Source of the DNA: Microbacterium esteraromaticum
Lineage (GTDB): Bacteria > Actinomycetota > Actinomycetes > Actinomycetales > Microbacteriaceae
Direction of reading: 5' to 3'
Assembly (NCBI RefSeq): GCF_900163815.1
Contig: NZ_FUKO01000013.1
Location: forward strand, 1 to 34,244
Length of the DNA stretch: 34,244 nucleotides
Shown here: positions 1 through 7,904 of the stretch, piece by piece
Layout of the letters: each line of letters starts with the position of its first letter
Position numbering within the stretch: position 1 is the stretch's first letter
Notes under the pieces: generated by a model
Database searches by the model: none
Told to the model about the DNA's origin: nothing
The model's input: only the letters and a program-made list of their open reading frames with translations
Program-made: the position numbers and the translations under genes

Positions 1-45
1 TACTCGTATCTTGTCAATCACTTGTGAGACATAGTTGTGAGAATC
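1..45 (-). repeat. GTCTC-box repeat, copy G (partial at window edge)
   Basis: On the minus strand this stretch reads as two directly repeated boxes (TTCTCACAAC, then TGTCTCACAAG) followed by a weaker third box (GATACGAGT) at the window edge. It is the outermost part of the left inverted unit. Its counterpart is copy F at 11092-11157, and about 24 of 29 positions match between them over the segment that starts TTG(T/C)GAGACATAG. It may continue beyond base 1. Confidence 0.5.
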
Positions 46-72
46 GCCGAGCCTGAGAAACTCGCGAACCAT

Positions 73-119
73 TGTCAATGTCCGAAGTCGTCGACACTTC
101 TGCCCGAAGTCCTCAACAC
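73..119 (+). repeat. Left outer transposon end, two 19-bp repeats
   Basis: A 25-bp end (73-97) starts TGTCA and contains TGTCCGAAGTCGTCGACAC at 79-97. It is followed after 3 bases by TGCCCGAAGTCCTCAACAC at 101-119, so the period is 22 bp. By hand alignment the 25-mer matches my recollection of the Tn402/Tn5053 terminal repeat at 18 of 25 positions. Such tandem 19-mers are TniA binding sites in that family. The inverted counterpart is at 11018-11064. Confidence 0.7.
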
Positions 120-153
120 CCGCGCCCGCCAGCCCGCCCACGGGGCGGCGCGG

Positions 154-199
154 CTGTCTCCTTTCCCATGGGTTGCGAGACATAGTCGCAACTTGACGC
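154..199 (-). repeat. GTCTC-box palindrome, copy E (left end)
   Basis: Reading plus, CTGTCTCCTTTCCCATGG is followed by GTTGCGAGACATAG. This is the 28-bp palindrome type of copies A-D in the opposite orientation, with a degenerate third box (TCGCAAC). It lies 34 bases inside the left end repeats, mirroring copy D, which lies 35 bases inside the right end repeats. Confidence 0.6.
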
Positions 200-376
200 T
201 TCCGTCGCCACTCGCTCAATCGCGAGCGACGTGTTCGGGGCGTGGAAGATGATCCGTGATATCGATTGATTGAGTGGGTGGTAAAGAGATTGCGGCCGGG
301 TCGATTGGTGTTGGATTCACGTCGATACTCCTTCAGCGAGAGACAAACGCGCTCGTGCTGGGCGCGTTGGGGACGT
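200..376. other. Non-coding stretch inside left end
   Basis: No convincing gene is visible on either strand between the left end repeats and the regulator that ends at 377. Short open frames here lack ribosome sites and family features. No strong hairpin or terminator was recognised. Confidence 0.4.
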
Positions 377-787
377 TTAAGCAGGTGGTTCGCCATCGTC
401 TGCTGGTTGGATGCTTGAGCCGGAGGATGCTTGCCAGACGACGCGCAGCACATCGATGACGTCGTCGGAGTTCGCGCCGGTGGCGTCGGCTGCGGCGACG
501 AGGTCGCGAATGTGTCGGATGACGGCACGAGGGAGTATTGCCGCCGATTCGGCGACCCGTGTTCCGGCGGCGGTGCGGGTGACGACCAGTCCGTCTCGCT
601 CGAGGAGTTTGTATGCTTTCGCCGCAGTTCCGGCTGCCACGCCGAGGTCACTTGCTGTTTGTCGCACGGTCGGAAGCCGCTCGCCAGCGCCGAGCTGACC
701 GGAAGCGATGAGTCCACGAAACTGTCGGTATATGTCGATCGCGGGGCTGGTTTCATCGGTTGACGACAACACCGGCTGGGTTGTCAT
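377..787 (-). CDS. GntR family regulator, YtrA-type
   Basis: A small transcriptional regulator of 136 aa. Residues about 17-80 form a GntR-type winged helix-turn-helix, with the family pattern I-Y-x-Q then G-x-L-x-x-G-x-x-L-P-T-V-R, A-x-x-L-G-V, A-x-x-A-Y-x-x-L-E-x-x-G. The effector domain is very short, which is typical of the YtrA subfamily. These proteins usually repress an adjacent membrane or ABC operon. Its start overlaps the stop of the upstream membrane gene by ATGA (784-787), so the two are translationally coupled. It probably autoregulates through the dyad at 1860-1885. The ligand is unknown. Confidence 0.85.
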   Translation of the reverse strand: MTTQPVLSSTDETSPAIDIYRQFRGLIASGQLGAGERLPTVRQTASDLGVAAGTAAKAYKLLERDGLVVTRTAAGTRVAESAAILPRAVIRHIRDLVAAADATGANSDDVIDVLRVVWQASSGSSIQPADDGEPPA

Positions 788-1830
788 CGCACAACCTCTG
801 AATCGGTCGTTTGCGTGGTGAGCGCGGGTGACTGGTCGCGGACCGGCATGCGTCGAAGCTGGCGGATGACCAGAAGCAGCAGCACGAATCCTCCAATCTC
901 AACGACGGGCGCGAGCCAGCCGGCGATGGCAGCGAACTCTGCGTACCGCCATGCCGCCTCGTAGGTTCCCGATTGCGGTGTGTCCCCTTGAACGACCAGC
1001 CCTGAAATAGATCCCGAGCTGGCGATGAAGCGCCACGCGCCAGCAAGTGCGAGCAGCACCGCGGCAGTCGCGAGATGCACGGCACCGGCAGCAATACCCG
1101 AACGAGCAGTCTGCTCGACACCAGCAGTTTCCGGACGCAGGAACGGACGCACTGCATTGAGGTGGAGCGCTACCAGGGTCACTGCCGTCAGAGCGGCGAG
1201 ACAAGCGAGGACAGGCACCCCGTACGCCCACCCGTAGAACCACGGACGAATCGGGTCTATCGACTCGTTCGGTATCAGGATTTCAAGATAGATGTATCGG
1301 CCTCGGCTATCGGGCGATGATGCGACTCCGGCGGTGATCGTCGTCACCAACAGAGCGACTACAGCGACACCCGCTCCCACCAGGCCCGCACGCGGACCGA
1401 AGCTTGTCCAGGTGCGCCGAGCACCAAGGACGGCAGGGTGCGCAGGCCGTGCCGACCCTCCGAAGCGGATTACAGCGAGCAGGACACCTAATCCCACGAA
1501 CGCAACAAAAACCGGGAGGGCAAACCGCCACCATGAGACGACATCGGCCATATTCAGGACGTAGCCACGGACGATGTTCTCAGCCATGAAGATGAAGATC
1601 ACCGCAAGCGCAGCGATACCGAGCGCGCGACGCTCTCGCGTGTACCGAGCGTTGACCGCCATCACCGCATCATAGGAGAGATTCGCCAGCCGATGATCCG
1701 AGGATGATCCCCTCGTAAAAGTGACGATGCCCACAGTGAGGATCAACGCGAGCAGCAAGGACACTGCAGGCAATGTGAGGGCCGCACCCAGAAGCTCGGC
1801 CAATCCGTACGAGAAGATATTTCGCGACAT
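784..1830 (-). CDS. Multi-pass membrane protein, cotranscribed with YtrA-type regulator
   Basis: A protein of 348 aa with about seven hydrophobic segments, near residues 12-38, 70-92, 102-125, 150-172, 205-228, 245-268 and 300-322, and a short charged tail. It has no catalytic motif or family signature that I recognise. The ATG at 1830 is preceded by a GGAG-type ribosome site. It is the first gene of a two-gene operon with the regulator at 377-787, so it is probably the regulator's target and may take part in envelope stress or small-molecule resistance. That role is inferred from context only. It lies between the left transposon end and tniR, where Tn5053-type elements carry cargo. Confidence 0.7.
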   Translation of the reverse strand: MSRNIFSYGLAELLGAALTLPAVSLLLALILTVGIVTFTRGSSSDHRLANLSYDAVMAVNARYTRERRALGIAALAVIFIFMAENIVRGYVLNMADVVSWWRFALPVFVAFVGLGVLLAVIRFGGSARPAHPAVLGARRTWTSFGPRAGLVGAGVAVVALLVTTITAGVASSPDSRGRYIYLEILIPNESIDPIRPWFYGWAYGVPVLACLAALTAVTLVALHLNAVRPFLRPETAGVEQTARSGIAAGAVHLATAAVLLALAGAWRFIASSGSISGLVVQGDTPQSGTYEAAWRYAEFAAIAGWLAPVVEIGGFVLLLLVIRQLRRMPVRDQSPALTTQTTDSEVVR

Positions 1831-1859
1831 GCTGTCTCCGCTTCACTTGTTGTGCCACA

Positions 1860-1894
1860 TGTCTATCACAAGTTGTAGCAGGACATAAGTACAA
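1860..1894 (-). promoter_or_regulatory. Promoter and dyad operator of the membrane/regulator operon
   Basis: On the minus strand TTGTAC (1889-1894) and TGTGAT (1865-1870) are 18 bases apart and make a plausible -35/-10 pair. An imperfect dyad with arms ending TGTC/GACA and centre ACAAGTTGT overlaps the -10 region. That is a natural position for repression by the YtrA-type protein. Confidence 0.4.
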
Positions 1895-1949
1895 GCTCCG
1901 CGACTGGTGAAATTAAAACGCATATACGAGCTATCATTTGGCGCGGGAA

Positions 1950-2038
1950 TATCAGTGTCCGAAGTCGACGACACGGTTAATCACATAGTCCGTAGTGCGG
2001 CCGACAAATGGCACCTGAGCGTCTGAAGTCCTTTGCAC
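1950..2038 (+). repeat. Inner left end-like repeats
   Basis: A 25-bp sequence at 1950-1974 begins TATCA and contains TGTCCGAAGTCGACGACAC at 1956-1974. A second, weaker copy (CGTCTGAAGTCCTTTGCAC) lies at 2020-2038. Both have the same orientation as the left outer end at 73. They sit just downstream of tniR, where the cargo-side end would be in an element with no cargo. Confidence 0.55.
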
Positions 2039-2129
2039 AGTCCTAGGTGGACGTCCCGTGACGCCACGCTCGATGCGGTGTTGTGTGGGCCCTTGGCCCG
2101 GCCACGGGATGTTAGACCGTTGTGCTCCG

Positions 2130-2756
2130 TCACCTGCGTCTTTGCGATTGCGTTAGCACTCTGCGTCCGTCGTCGCGCAGGTCACCGCTGGGCGAAACAT
2201 GTCGATACAAGGTCTGGCGACTCACTCCGAGTTCTTTGCAGAGGTCGCCGACGGTTGTATCGGGTTGGCCCATGGAGGCCATGGCGAGTCGAATCTTCGC
2301 CGCGGTCATCTTGTAGGGCCGGCCGCCTCTACGGCCTCGGGCGCGAGAGGCGGCCAGGCCAGCGAGTGTGCGCTCTCGGATGAGTTCGCGTTCGAACTCA
2401 GCCAGGGCAGCGAATATCCCGAAGACGAGTTTGCCAGACGATGTGGAGGTGTCGATGGCGGAACCTTCGCCGGTAAGAACCTTCAATCCGATCCCGCGTT
2501 GGGTCAGATCGTGAACGACGTTCACCAGATGGCGCAGGTCACGGCCGAGGCGATCAAGCTTCCAGATGACCAACGTGTCCCCTTCGCGGAGAGCTTTGAC
2601 GCATGCGACAAGTTGCGGGCGGTCATCTTTCTTCCCGGACGCGTGGTCTTCATAGAGAGCATCGGCGTCAACGCCCGCGGCGACGAGTGCATCGCGTTGC
2701 AGATCAGTGTTCTGTGATCCATCGGCTTTCGAGACGCGCATGTAGCCCACCAGCAA
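2130..2756 (-). CDS. tniR: TniR serine resolvase
   Basis: A small serine recombinase of 208 aa that would resolve transposition cointegrates. The N-terminal catalytic domain (about 1-140) has Y5-M-R-V-S9 with the nucleophile Ser9, then the conserved W-K-L-D-R-L-G-R segment and the A-E-F-E-R-x-L-I-R-E-R-T E-helix. The C-terminal helix-turn-helix lies at about 165-190 (L-G-V-S-R-x-T-L-Y-R). The start is TTG at 2756, with AGGAG about six bases upstream. The probable crossover site is directly upstream at 2773-2800. It may also act on the similar palindromes elsewhere in the element; that is inference. Confidence 0.92.
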   Translation of the reverse strand: MLVGYMRVSKADGSQNTDLQRDALVAAGVDADALYEDHASGKKDDRPQLVACVKALREGDTLVIWKLDRLGRDLRHLVNVVHDLTQRGIGLKVLTGEGSAIDTSTSSGKLVFGIFAALAEFERELIRERTLAGLAASRARGRRGGRPYKMTAAKIRLAMASMGQPDTTVGDLCKELGVSRQTLYRHVSPSGDLRDDGRRVLTQSQRRR

Positions 2757-2772
2757 TGTGATCTCCTTTGGT

Positions 2773-2800
2773 TGTCACGTATACGACCGTTTGGGTGACA
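2773..2800. other. Resolvase crossover site (res site I candidate)
   Basis: Exactly 28 bp bounded by TGTC and GACA, with half-sites TGTCACGTATACGA and, on the other strand, TGTCACCCAAACGG. This is the length and edge pattern (TGTC-N3-TA) of Tn3-type resolvase site I. It lies between divergently read space upstream of tniR and the end of tniQ. Accessory subsites probably occupy the remaining bases up to 2855, but I could not define them. Confidence 0.6.
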
Positions 2801-2855
2801 ATTCCTTTTGATCCGGATCAGACCGGCTCGATCGTCACAATACCCGTCATTTATT

Positions 2856-4100
2856 CTATGTCTTGTGAACCATGACTACTGGGCTGTTATGTGACAAACC
2901 CGGTGCCGTCCTCCGTGAACGCATGGCAGCGAGCGTCGGTGGAAGGAAAGCTTCGGGAACGTCGAGGTCAATCAAGTCGCTGCGGATGCTCCGAAACGTC
3001 TTCTCGGTGCGCGTGAGACTCGTCAGGATCGCGAGCATGTGCTCTGCGGCAAGCGGATCGTGCTGGGCGAGAGTGAGCGCTTCGGCCGCCGCTTCTCGCG
3101 CCTCGTCCCAGATATCGCGCGGTGGCAAGCCGTCGTGCGCTGGGCGATCTGGTTCAGGGGTCAAGAGGTGGCCGAGTGTGCCGCGTGCGTTAATCTCTCC
3201 GGTTCCGACCAGGTGCATAGCTGTCGCGGACGCTTCGAGATACATCTCTTGCTGCGGCCAGGGTAGTGTCTCGTAGATTCGCGCAGCACCGACGATGCCA
3301 GCACGAGCAGGGTGCCCGGCCGTGCGCCAGATGAGTTCGATGGCGCGGCGTGAGCGGACTCGAAGTTTTGAGAGCGGAATCGAGAGTTCCTCGATGACGG
3401 TGCGCAGCAGGCGGAACCACACCCCAACATGGACTGTCCGGCGCGGTAAGACAACCGTGCCGGTCCTCAGAGCTTGCTCAGTGCGTATGTCTTGGATGAC
3501 GACCTGTCGCGGAGCGGGCCTGTCGTTCGCCTTACTGTGCTCCCACCCGAAGAAAGCGTAGGGCCCGAACGCAGCGTTGAGCCTGCAACCGTGACGCGGG
3601 CAAGTGAGCGTGATCGGAAGTTGCACGATCAGCGGAAACGTGAGCGCTCTCGCTGTCGTGCTCTCGACACAGACCGGGCACACGCGGCTGACCGGTCTGT
3701 TCTTGGAATTGAGTGGCAGCCAAGCCCGCCAGTTCGTCACTTCTCGGTCAGGATGCTCCTTGTACGTGACGAGCACGGAGTCTTGGCGCACATACGTGTC
3801 AAACGCGACACCGGGCACCGGTTCAGGCTGGAGCGAATCGAGAAGCCACGGCACCCAGCCAGCTATTGTCATCCGACGCACCTGCTCCACCGGCACACCG
3901 GTACGCGCCGCCAGAATCGTGATCAGCTCCGAAGGCGCATCCAAGTCCAGTGACCCCGGCACGGGAGCGCCGGGTGGGATGAGGTCGTGGCGGACGAGCT
4001 GGTCGAGGTGCATCCCGTACGGAATGGCGAGCCTGTGAAGCCACGAGGTCAGCGCTTCGCCGTGGCCAGGCGTCGGATGAAGTGGCCACCGCTGCGTCAT
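2856..4100 (-). CDS. tniQ: TniQ transposition accessory protein
   Basis: A TniQ-family protein of 414 aa. In Tn5053, Tn7-like and related elements such proteins take part in target selection with the AAA+ ATPase. The N-terminal region has the family's W-P-L-H-P...E-x-L-x-S-W-L-x-R-L start, followed by a zinc-finger-like set at C141-x2-C144 and C167-x2-H170-x-C172. The rest is helical with no recognised motif. Its start overlaps the tniB stop by ATGA (4097-4100), indicating coupled translation. No CRISPR-Cas genes or arrays are nearby, so nothing suggests RNA-guided targeting. Confidence 0.9.
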   Translation of the reverse strand: MTQRWPLHPTPGHGEALTSWLHRLAIPYGMHLDQLVRHDLIPPGAPVPGSLDLDAPSELITILAARTGVPVEQVRRMTIAGWVPWLLDSLQPEPVPGVAFDTYVRQDSVLVTYKEHPDREVTNWRAWLPLNSKNRPVSRVCPVCVESTTARALTFPLIVQLPITLTCPRHGCRLNAAFGPYAFFGWEHSKANDRPAPRQVVIQDIRTEQALRTGTVVLPRRTVHVGVWFRLLRTVIEELSIPLSKLRVRSRRAIELIWRTAGHPARAGIVGAARIYETLPWPQQEMYLEASATAMHLVGTGEINARGTLGHLLTPEPDRPAHDGLPPRDIWDEAREAAAEALTLAQHDPLAAEHMLAILTSLTRTEKTFRSIRSDLIDLDVPEAFLPPTLAAMRSRRTAPGLSHNSPVVMVHKT

Positions 4101-5020
4101 GGCAGTTCGCGCTCGAACAGACGTCGCCGTTCCGTGGGGCCGATGTATGACGCGATGAGGAGGGTGCGTTGGTTGATCGCTTCCTCGCCAGTCTCGATCG
4201 CTGCGACAGCAGCGTCCGTGAGTAGACGCGTGAGTTCTCCTATGGTTCCTTCACTGCGGGTGAGGAGGTAGCGGGCCATTTCTTCAGTGTCGATTATCGA
4301 GCGATCGCGAAGAGGGAATGCTGCTGCGAAGCTGGCCAGTAGCGCGCGCGTCTCATCGTTCGGTTCCCAGCGTGGTAGGGCGAACGGTTCGAACCGGTTT
4401 TCGAGTTGGTCGTCGGATCGGATCGCCATGTATGCCTCGCGCGTGCCGACCCCGACCAACGGGATGCGCAACTCGTTGCCTAGAAATCGCAGTACGTTCA
4501 GGAACTCGCGTCGAGTGTCACTGCGACCGGCCAGCACGTTTTGCAGCTCATCAATCACCAGCACCCGCACTCCGACCGCCCGTAACAGGGACAGAGTTGT
4601 CTGTTCCGTTTCCGATACGCGTTGTCGCGGGCGGAGCGGTGCCCCCAGTGCGGCCTGCAGCGCGACATAGAACCGGGAAACTGACGGCTCAGAAGGCATC
4701 TGAACAGCCAGCACTGGCACCTGTTCATGCTCGGCATGGGAGATCGGCGGGTGGAGACGGCGGAACTTCTCGATGATCATCGACTTGCCGTTGTTGGTCG
4801 GCCCTAGCAGCAGCAGGTTCGGCATGCGCTGCTTCTTCGGCCACTCGTACAGAGTCTCCAACCGTTCCAGCGCCTCGGAGGCGCGAGAGTATCCGATCCA
4901 TCGGTCAGCGCGCACATGTCTGAGTCGCTCATCCGCGGGAAGGTGTGCGATCGGTTGCGCGCTGGGATGCAGATGCGTGAGGTCCGCGTCCGCAATCACG
5001 GCTTCCGCGTCCATCACCAC
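4097..5020 (-). CDS. tniB: TniB AAA+ ATPase of transposition
   Basis: An ATP-dependent target-site regulator of 307 aa that works with the TniA transposase and resembles MuB/TnsC. Walker A is G-P-T-N-N-G-K-S at 73-80 and Walker B is V-L-V-I-D-E at 153-158. A sensor-type segment follows around residue 190 (V-G-V-G-T-R-E-A). Translation can start at GTG 5020, GTG 5017 or ATG 5014, all overlapping the end of tniA, so it is translationally coupled. Length and order fit the Tn5053 family. Confidence 0.92.
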   Translation of the reverse strand: MVMDAEAVIADADLTHLHPSAQPIAHLPADERLRHVRADRWIGYSRASEALERLETLYEWPKKQRMPNLLLLGPTNNGKSMIIEKFRRLHPPISHAEHEQVPVLAVQMPSEPSVSRFYVALQAALGAPLRPRQRVSETEQTTLSLLRAVGVRVLVIDELQNVLAGRSDTRREFLNVLRFLGNELRIPLVGVGTREAYMAIRSDDQLENRFEPFALPRWEPNDETRALLASFAAAFPLRDRSIIDTEEMARYLLTRSEGTIGELTRLLTDAAVAAIETGEEAINQRTLLIASYIGPTERRRLFERELP

Positions 5021-6720
5021 TGTTCGATCTCTTCGAAGGGCATCACGCGGTCCTCAGTAGCCGGTCCGCTATTCCCCTCGGGCGGTAGAAGGTCAATCGG
5101 CGGGCGAGTCATAGAGATTTCGTCCGCGGTTCCGCTCCGTTTGCGACGTTCGGCGTTACGACGTGCCTTGCGGGTGGTGGAGCTTGCAGTTTCGGTGATC
5201 GTGCGCATGTGCTCGACCGTGCGGAACAGGGTATCTTCGTCAACCTGCTCTCGGCCCTCAGCGCGCAGCCGCTCCAGAGCGGCGCGGTGCTCCCACACGC
5301 TGACAGCCGGGTACGACAGCGTCCGGTACGGCACAGGCATATAGGAACCATCGTCGGGATCGAGCACCCAGATACGACTGATGTCCCGCGGATCTCGGCG
5401 GATCACGAATCGTTCCATCTGGCTACGGCGCGCGATCCACGGCTTTAGCCCGTTCCGAAAATAGTGCACGTGGTCGATCACGAACCCGGTCCGTGTCAGC
5501 TTCCGGCGCACCACGGGTAAAAAGTCCACCAGGAACGCGGATGCATCCGTGACCATCGACGGCACTGCCTCCTGGACCCCTGCTGTCCACAGCGCCAGTG
5601 GGGTTTGCCGGGTCGTGCCGTGGACCTGGCCGTGATAGCTGGAGACCGCCAAGGTCAGCCACTTCTCCAACTCGGTGACCGTCAGGACGGCTCGGGCGTC
5701 CGAATCGTAGCTTCCGCGCTGAGCAGGGTTGGAGAACGTCGTGCCCGGCAACTCGTGCACCATCTCCATCAGCGTCCCGATGACTCGCTCGATGATTCCG
5801 CCGTAGTGCGGACGCCCTGGAGGCCGATAGTTCAACTCGATCCCGTGCTCCTGGCACCCGCGCCGTAGCGCTTCACTCTTGAACTCCGACGCGTTGTCCA
5901 GATACAGCTCGCGCGGCTTCCCCGACATCGGCCACGTGACCTCGACACCCAGCCGCTCCAGCGATGCACGTTTGTCGGTGAGCATGTGCGCCAGACACAA
6001 ACCGACCGAGAGCGCGGACGGCGCTTCCAACGTAATCACCAGTCCCACGATGCTCCGTGAACGCACGTCGATCGCCACGGTCACATACGGACGCCCGATC
6101 GGCAGACGGTGCTGCTCGTCCACCACGATCAGATCCACCACAGTGTGATCGATCTGTACCTGCTCCAACACTTCAACGATCGCAGGGACATCCCCGCCCG
6201 CTGATTGCAATGGGCGTGCTGCCTCTCTTCCTTCCCGACCCACAGTCTCCGTCCGGGGATCGAGCATGGCGATGCGACGCCGAACCGCACCACGTGAAGG
6301 AGCAGGAAGCCCCCGAAGCCGACACATCCGAATGATCTCGCGATGCACAGCAGCGATCGTCTTGCGTTGACGCGTCAGATAGTGCTTGCGGATCACCTCC
6401 CGAACGATCGTCTCCACCTCGACAGGCAGACGGGCCCCTCCACGGCCCCCACTGGAGCGGCCAGGGACGAGATCAGACACCGCGCCTTGACCGCCACGCC
6501 ACAGCCGTATCAAGAAATAGACGCGCTCCCGAGAAATGCCCAGCTTCGTGGCCGCCTCGTCGACGGCGTATCCGCCCGTGCTGGATTCAGCAAGCGGCCC
6601 GATAACCGCTGCCCGCTCCACGGCCAGTTCCCACGCCGCATCGGGGACGGTCAGCAGACCGCGCCCAGAAATTCGGTCATCCTTGACCGGCTCTTCGTCC
6701 ACACCACTATGGGACAACAT
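5014..6720 (-). CDS. tniA: TniA DDE transposase
   Basis: The catalytic transposase, 568 aa. It has an N-terminal helix-turn-helix region (about 50-155) that would bind the 19-bp end repeats. An rve-type DDE core follows, with D191 (Q-I-D-H-T), D275 (Y-L-D-N) and E311 (G-I-I-E-R), and the last two are 36 residues apart. The C-terminal part is a Mu-transposase-type beta barrel. All three acidic residues are present and the frame is open, so the enzyme may be active. The ATG at 6720 is 79 bases from the end repeat at 6799-6823, the usual arrangement of tniA beside its terminus. Confidence 0.93.
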   Translation of the reverse strand: MLSHSGVDEEPVKDDRISGRGLLTVPDAAWELAVERAAVIGPLAESSTGGYAVDEAATKLGISRERVYFLIRLWRGGQGAVSDLVPGRSSGGRGGARLPVEVETIVREVIRKHYLTRQRKTIAAVHREIIRMCRLRGLPAPSRGAVRRRIAMLDPRTETVGREGREAARPLQSAGGDVPAIVEVLEQVQIDHTVVDLIVVDEQHRLPIGRPYVTVAIDVRSRSIVGLVITLEAPSALSVGLCLAHMLTDKRASLERLGVEVTWPMSGKPRELYLDNASEFKSEALRRGCQEHGIELNYRPPGRPHYGGIIERVIGTLMEMVHELPGTTFSNPAQRGSYDSDARAVLTVTELEKWLTLAVSSYHGQVHGTTRQTPLALWTAGVQEAVPSMVTDASAFLVDFLPVVRRKLTRTGFVIDHVHYFRNGLKPWIARRSQMERFVIRRDPRDISRIWVLDPDDGSYMPVPYRTLSYPAVSVWEHRAALERLRAEGREQVDEDTLFRTVEHMRTITETASSTTRKARRNAERRKRSGTADEISMTRPPIDLLPPEGNSGPATEDRVMPFEEIEQW

Positions 6721-6798
6721 GTCGGGTCATGCGCACAAGTAGTGACGCGAAAATGCCCCATACTCCTGCGCACAGCCCCCTGAACGACGCCATCATCT

Positions 6799-6823
6799 GT
6801 GCCGATCACTTCGGTCACTGACA
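6799..6823 (-). repeat. Transposon end next to tniA
   Basis: Read on the minus strand it starts TGTCA and contains CCGAAGTGATCGGCAC, matching the other ends at most positions, especially TGTCA, CCGAAG and the final CAC. Unlike the outer ends it has no second 19-mer nearby. Its 5-bp outer flank is ACCCG; the flank of the left outer end is ACCAT, so only three of five bases agree. Confidence 0.6.
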
Positions 6824-7061
6824 ACCCGCGACTGACTCACGAACGGTCGTTTGTGGCGCAGTGGGAAGACGACCTGTTCCCGGGATCGTCGGTTTTGGGC
6901 TAGAGCGACACGACCACATCGCAGACCTAGCGTCGCCCCGGTCGGCCGTTGGGTTACCAACAGATGTACACGGGAGGTTGGGTGGACTTTGAGAGGCCAT
7001 GATTGGCTAGGTTGGTACATGGTGAGCCCCACCGGAGGAGCTCAATAGCCCAAGGGATAAC
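6824..7061. other. Non-coding upstream region of the secreted-protein gene
   Basis: No gene is seen here. A perfect short inverted repeat GTTGG-GTTA-CCAAC lies at 6948-6961, and the related sequence GTTGGTAC recurs at 7011-7018, so a protein binding site upstream of the gene at 7062 is possible. I found no well-spaced promoter. Confidence 0.3.
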
Positions 7062-7754
7062 GTGAAGAACTTTCTACTCGGCACGCTCAGCGTGCTTGTC
7101 GCTCTACCAATTCTGACCCCTGCCGTTGCGTCCGCAGAAACGACGCCAACGCCGGAATCCACTACCAGCGCTGAAACCACGTTCGCAGAATTGGACGGTG
7201 CAGGCTGGCCCGAGGACGAAGTTCTCGCGCTGAGTGACGACGACTTTGCAGAGCTACTGCCCCTCATTGACACCAAGTACCAGACTGATTTCACTAGCGG
7301 CGACTTCATGCTCGAGTCGAGCCCCCAGGACGCCAACGAGGTCTCCCCGTTCTATCTGGACTACACGCCTAGTCAGAACGAAATTAGACGATGCATTGCT
7401 GCACTGGGTCCAGTGACCTGCCACGACCTCAACCTGCTCGCGAATGTTGCGAACGCGCGGGTGAACGCAAGCTATCCCGTAAACACGCACCACAACGGCG
7501 TCGGAGATGCGTTCCGTCACTGCTACTGGAGTGGACTCATGACGATGGAGTTCAACGCAGCCGTCGCAGCAACGATGGGAGATATCCACGAGGACCATGC
7601 GTCACGGTACGGCCTGCAACCACCCGAGGAAAAGAGCATGGACCTTTTCAACAATGCGTTTGGTAGGCGCGTGGGGGACATGTACAACGACCGCGAGTCG
7701 ATTGCACGGTACTGCTACCAGGCCTCGTACAACGGGTCCCTGCGTACGCTGTAG
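7062..7754 (+). CDS. Secreted protein with DUF6973-like domain
   Basis: 230 aa with a GTG start and AAGGGA five bases upstream. A classical signal peptide covers residues 1-25 and ends A-V-A-S-A. An acidic Thr/Ser-rich linker follows. The C-terminal domain (about 105-225) has H144-N145, D149-A-F-R-H-C-Y-W156, D-x-H176-E177, M-D-x-x-N-N (193-198) and G-R-R (201-203). I recognise this as the DUF6973-type pattern found in exported and polymorphic-toxin-like proteins; the name is from memory. The conserved His, Asp and Asn residues suggest an enzyme or metal site, but no activity is established. It is candidate cargo next to the tniA end. Confidence 0.7.
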   Translation: MKNFLLGTLSVLVALPILTPAVASAETTPTPESTTSAETTFAELDGAGWPEDEVLALSDDDFAELLPLIDTKYQTDFTSGDFMLESSPQDANEVSPFYLDYTPSQNEIRRCIAALGPVTCHDLNLLANVANARVNASYPVNTHHNGVGDAFRHCYWSGLMTMEFNAAVAATMGDIHEDHASRYGLQPPEEKSMDLFNNAFGRRVGDMYNDRESIARYCYQASYNGSLRTL

Positions 7755-7820
7755 AGACCCACGTGCAGGACACGCCGCTCTCTTCCCGGGCGCTGCTCTT
7801 GCTGCCAGTGGCTTCGTTAC

Positions 7821-7853
7821 GCGGCGGGGCTCAAGCACATCAAGCCCCGCCGC
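7821..7853 (+). terminator. Strong hairpin after the secreted-protein gene
   Basis: Arms GCGGCGGGGCT (7821-7831) and AGCCCCGCCGC (7843-7853) form an 11-bp perfect stem with an 11-base loop. No T-run follows, so it is either an actinobacterial-style terminator without a U tract or an mRNA stabiliser between the two genes. Confidence 0.5.
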
Positions 7854-7904
7854 GATCGATTGAGGCCGTCGGTCCGGCATTGGATAGACACGAGGACGGA
7901 AATA

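Larger units (their letters stand above)
1950..6823 (-). mobile_element. tni transposition module (tniA-tniB-tniQ-res-tniR)
   Basis: Four minus-strand genes in Tn5053 family order lie between two inverted end-like sequences, at 1950-1974 and 6799-6823. tniA, tniB and tniQ overlap head to tail, while tniR is separate behind its recombination site. The 5-bp flanks (GGGAA and ACCCG) do not match. The left inner end begins TATCA rather than TGTCA, so it may be decayed or may be an internal TniA binding site instead of a true terminus. Confidence 0.6.

Noticed and set aside
2856..6720. CRISPR-associated (CAST) or Tn7-like transposon
   Set aside because: TniQ and a TnsC-like ATPase are present, but there is a TniA with TniR rather than TnsA/TnsB/TnsD, and no Cas gene or repeat array.
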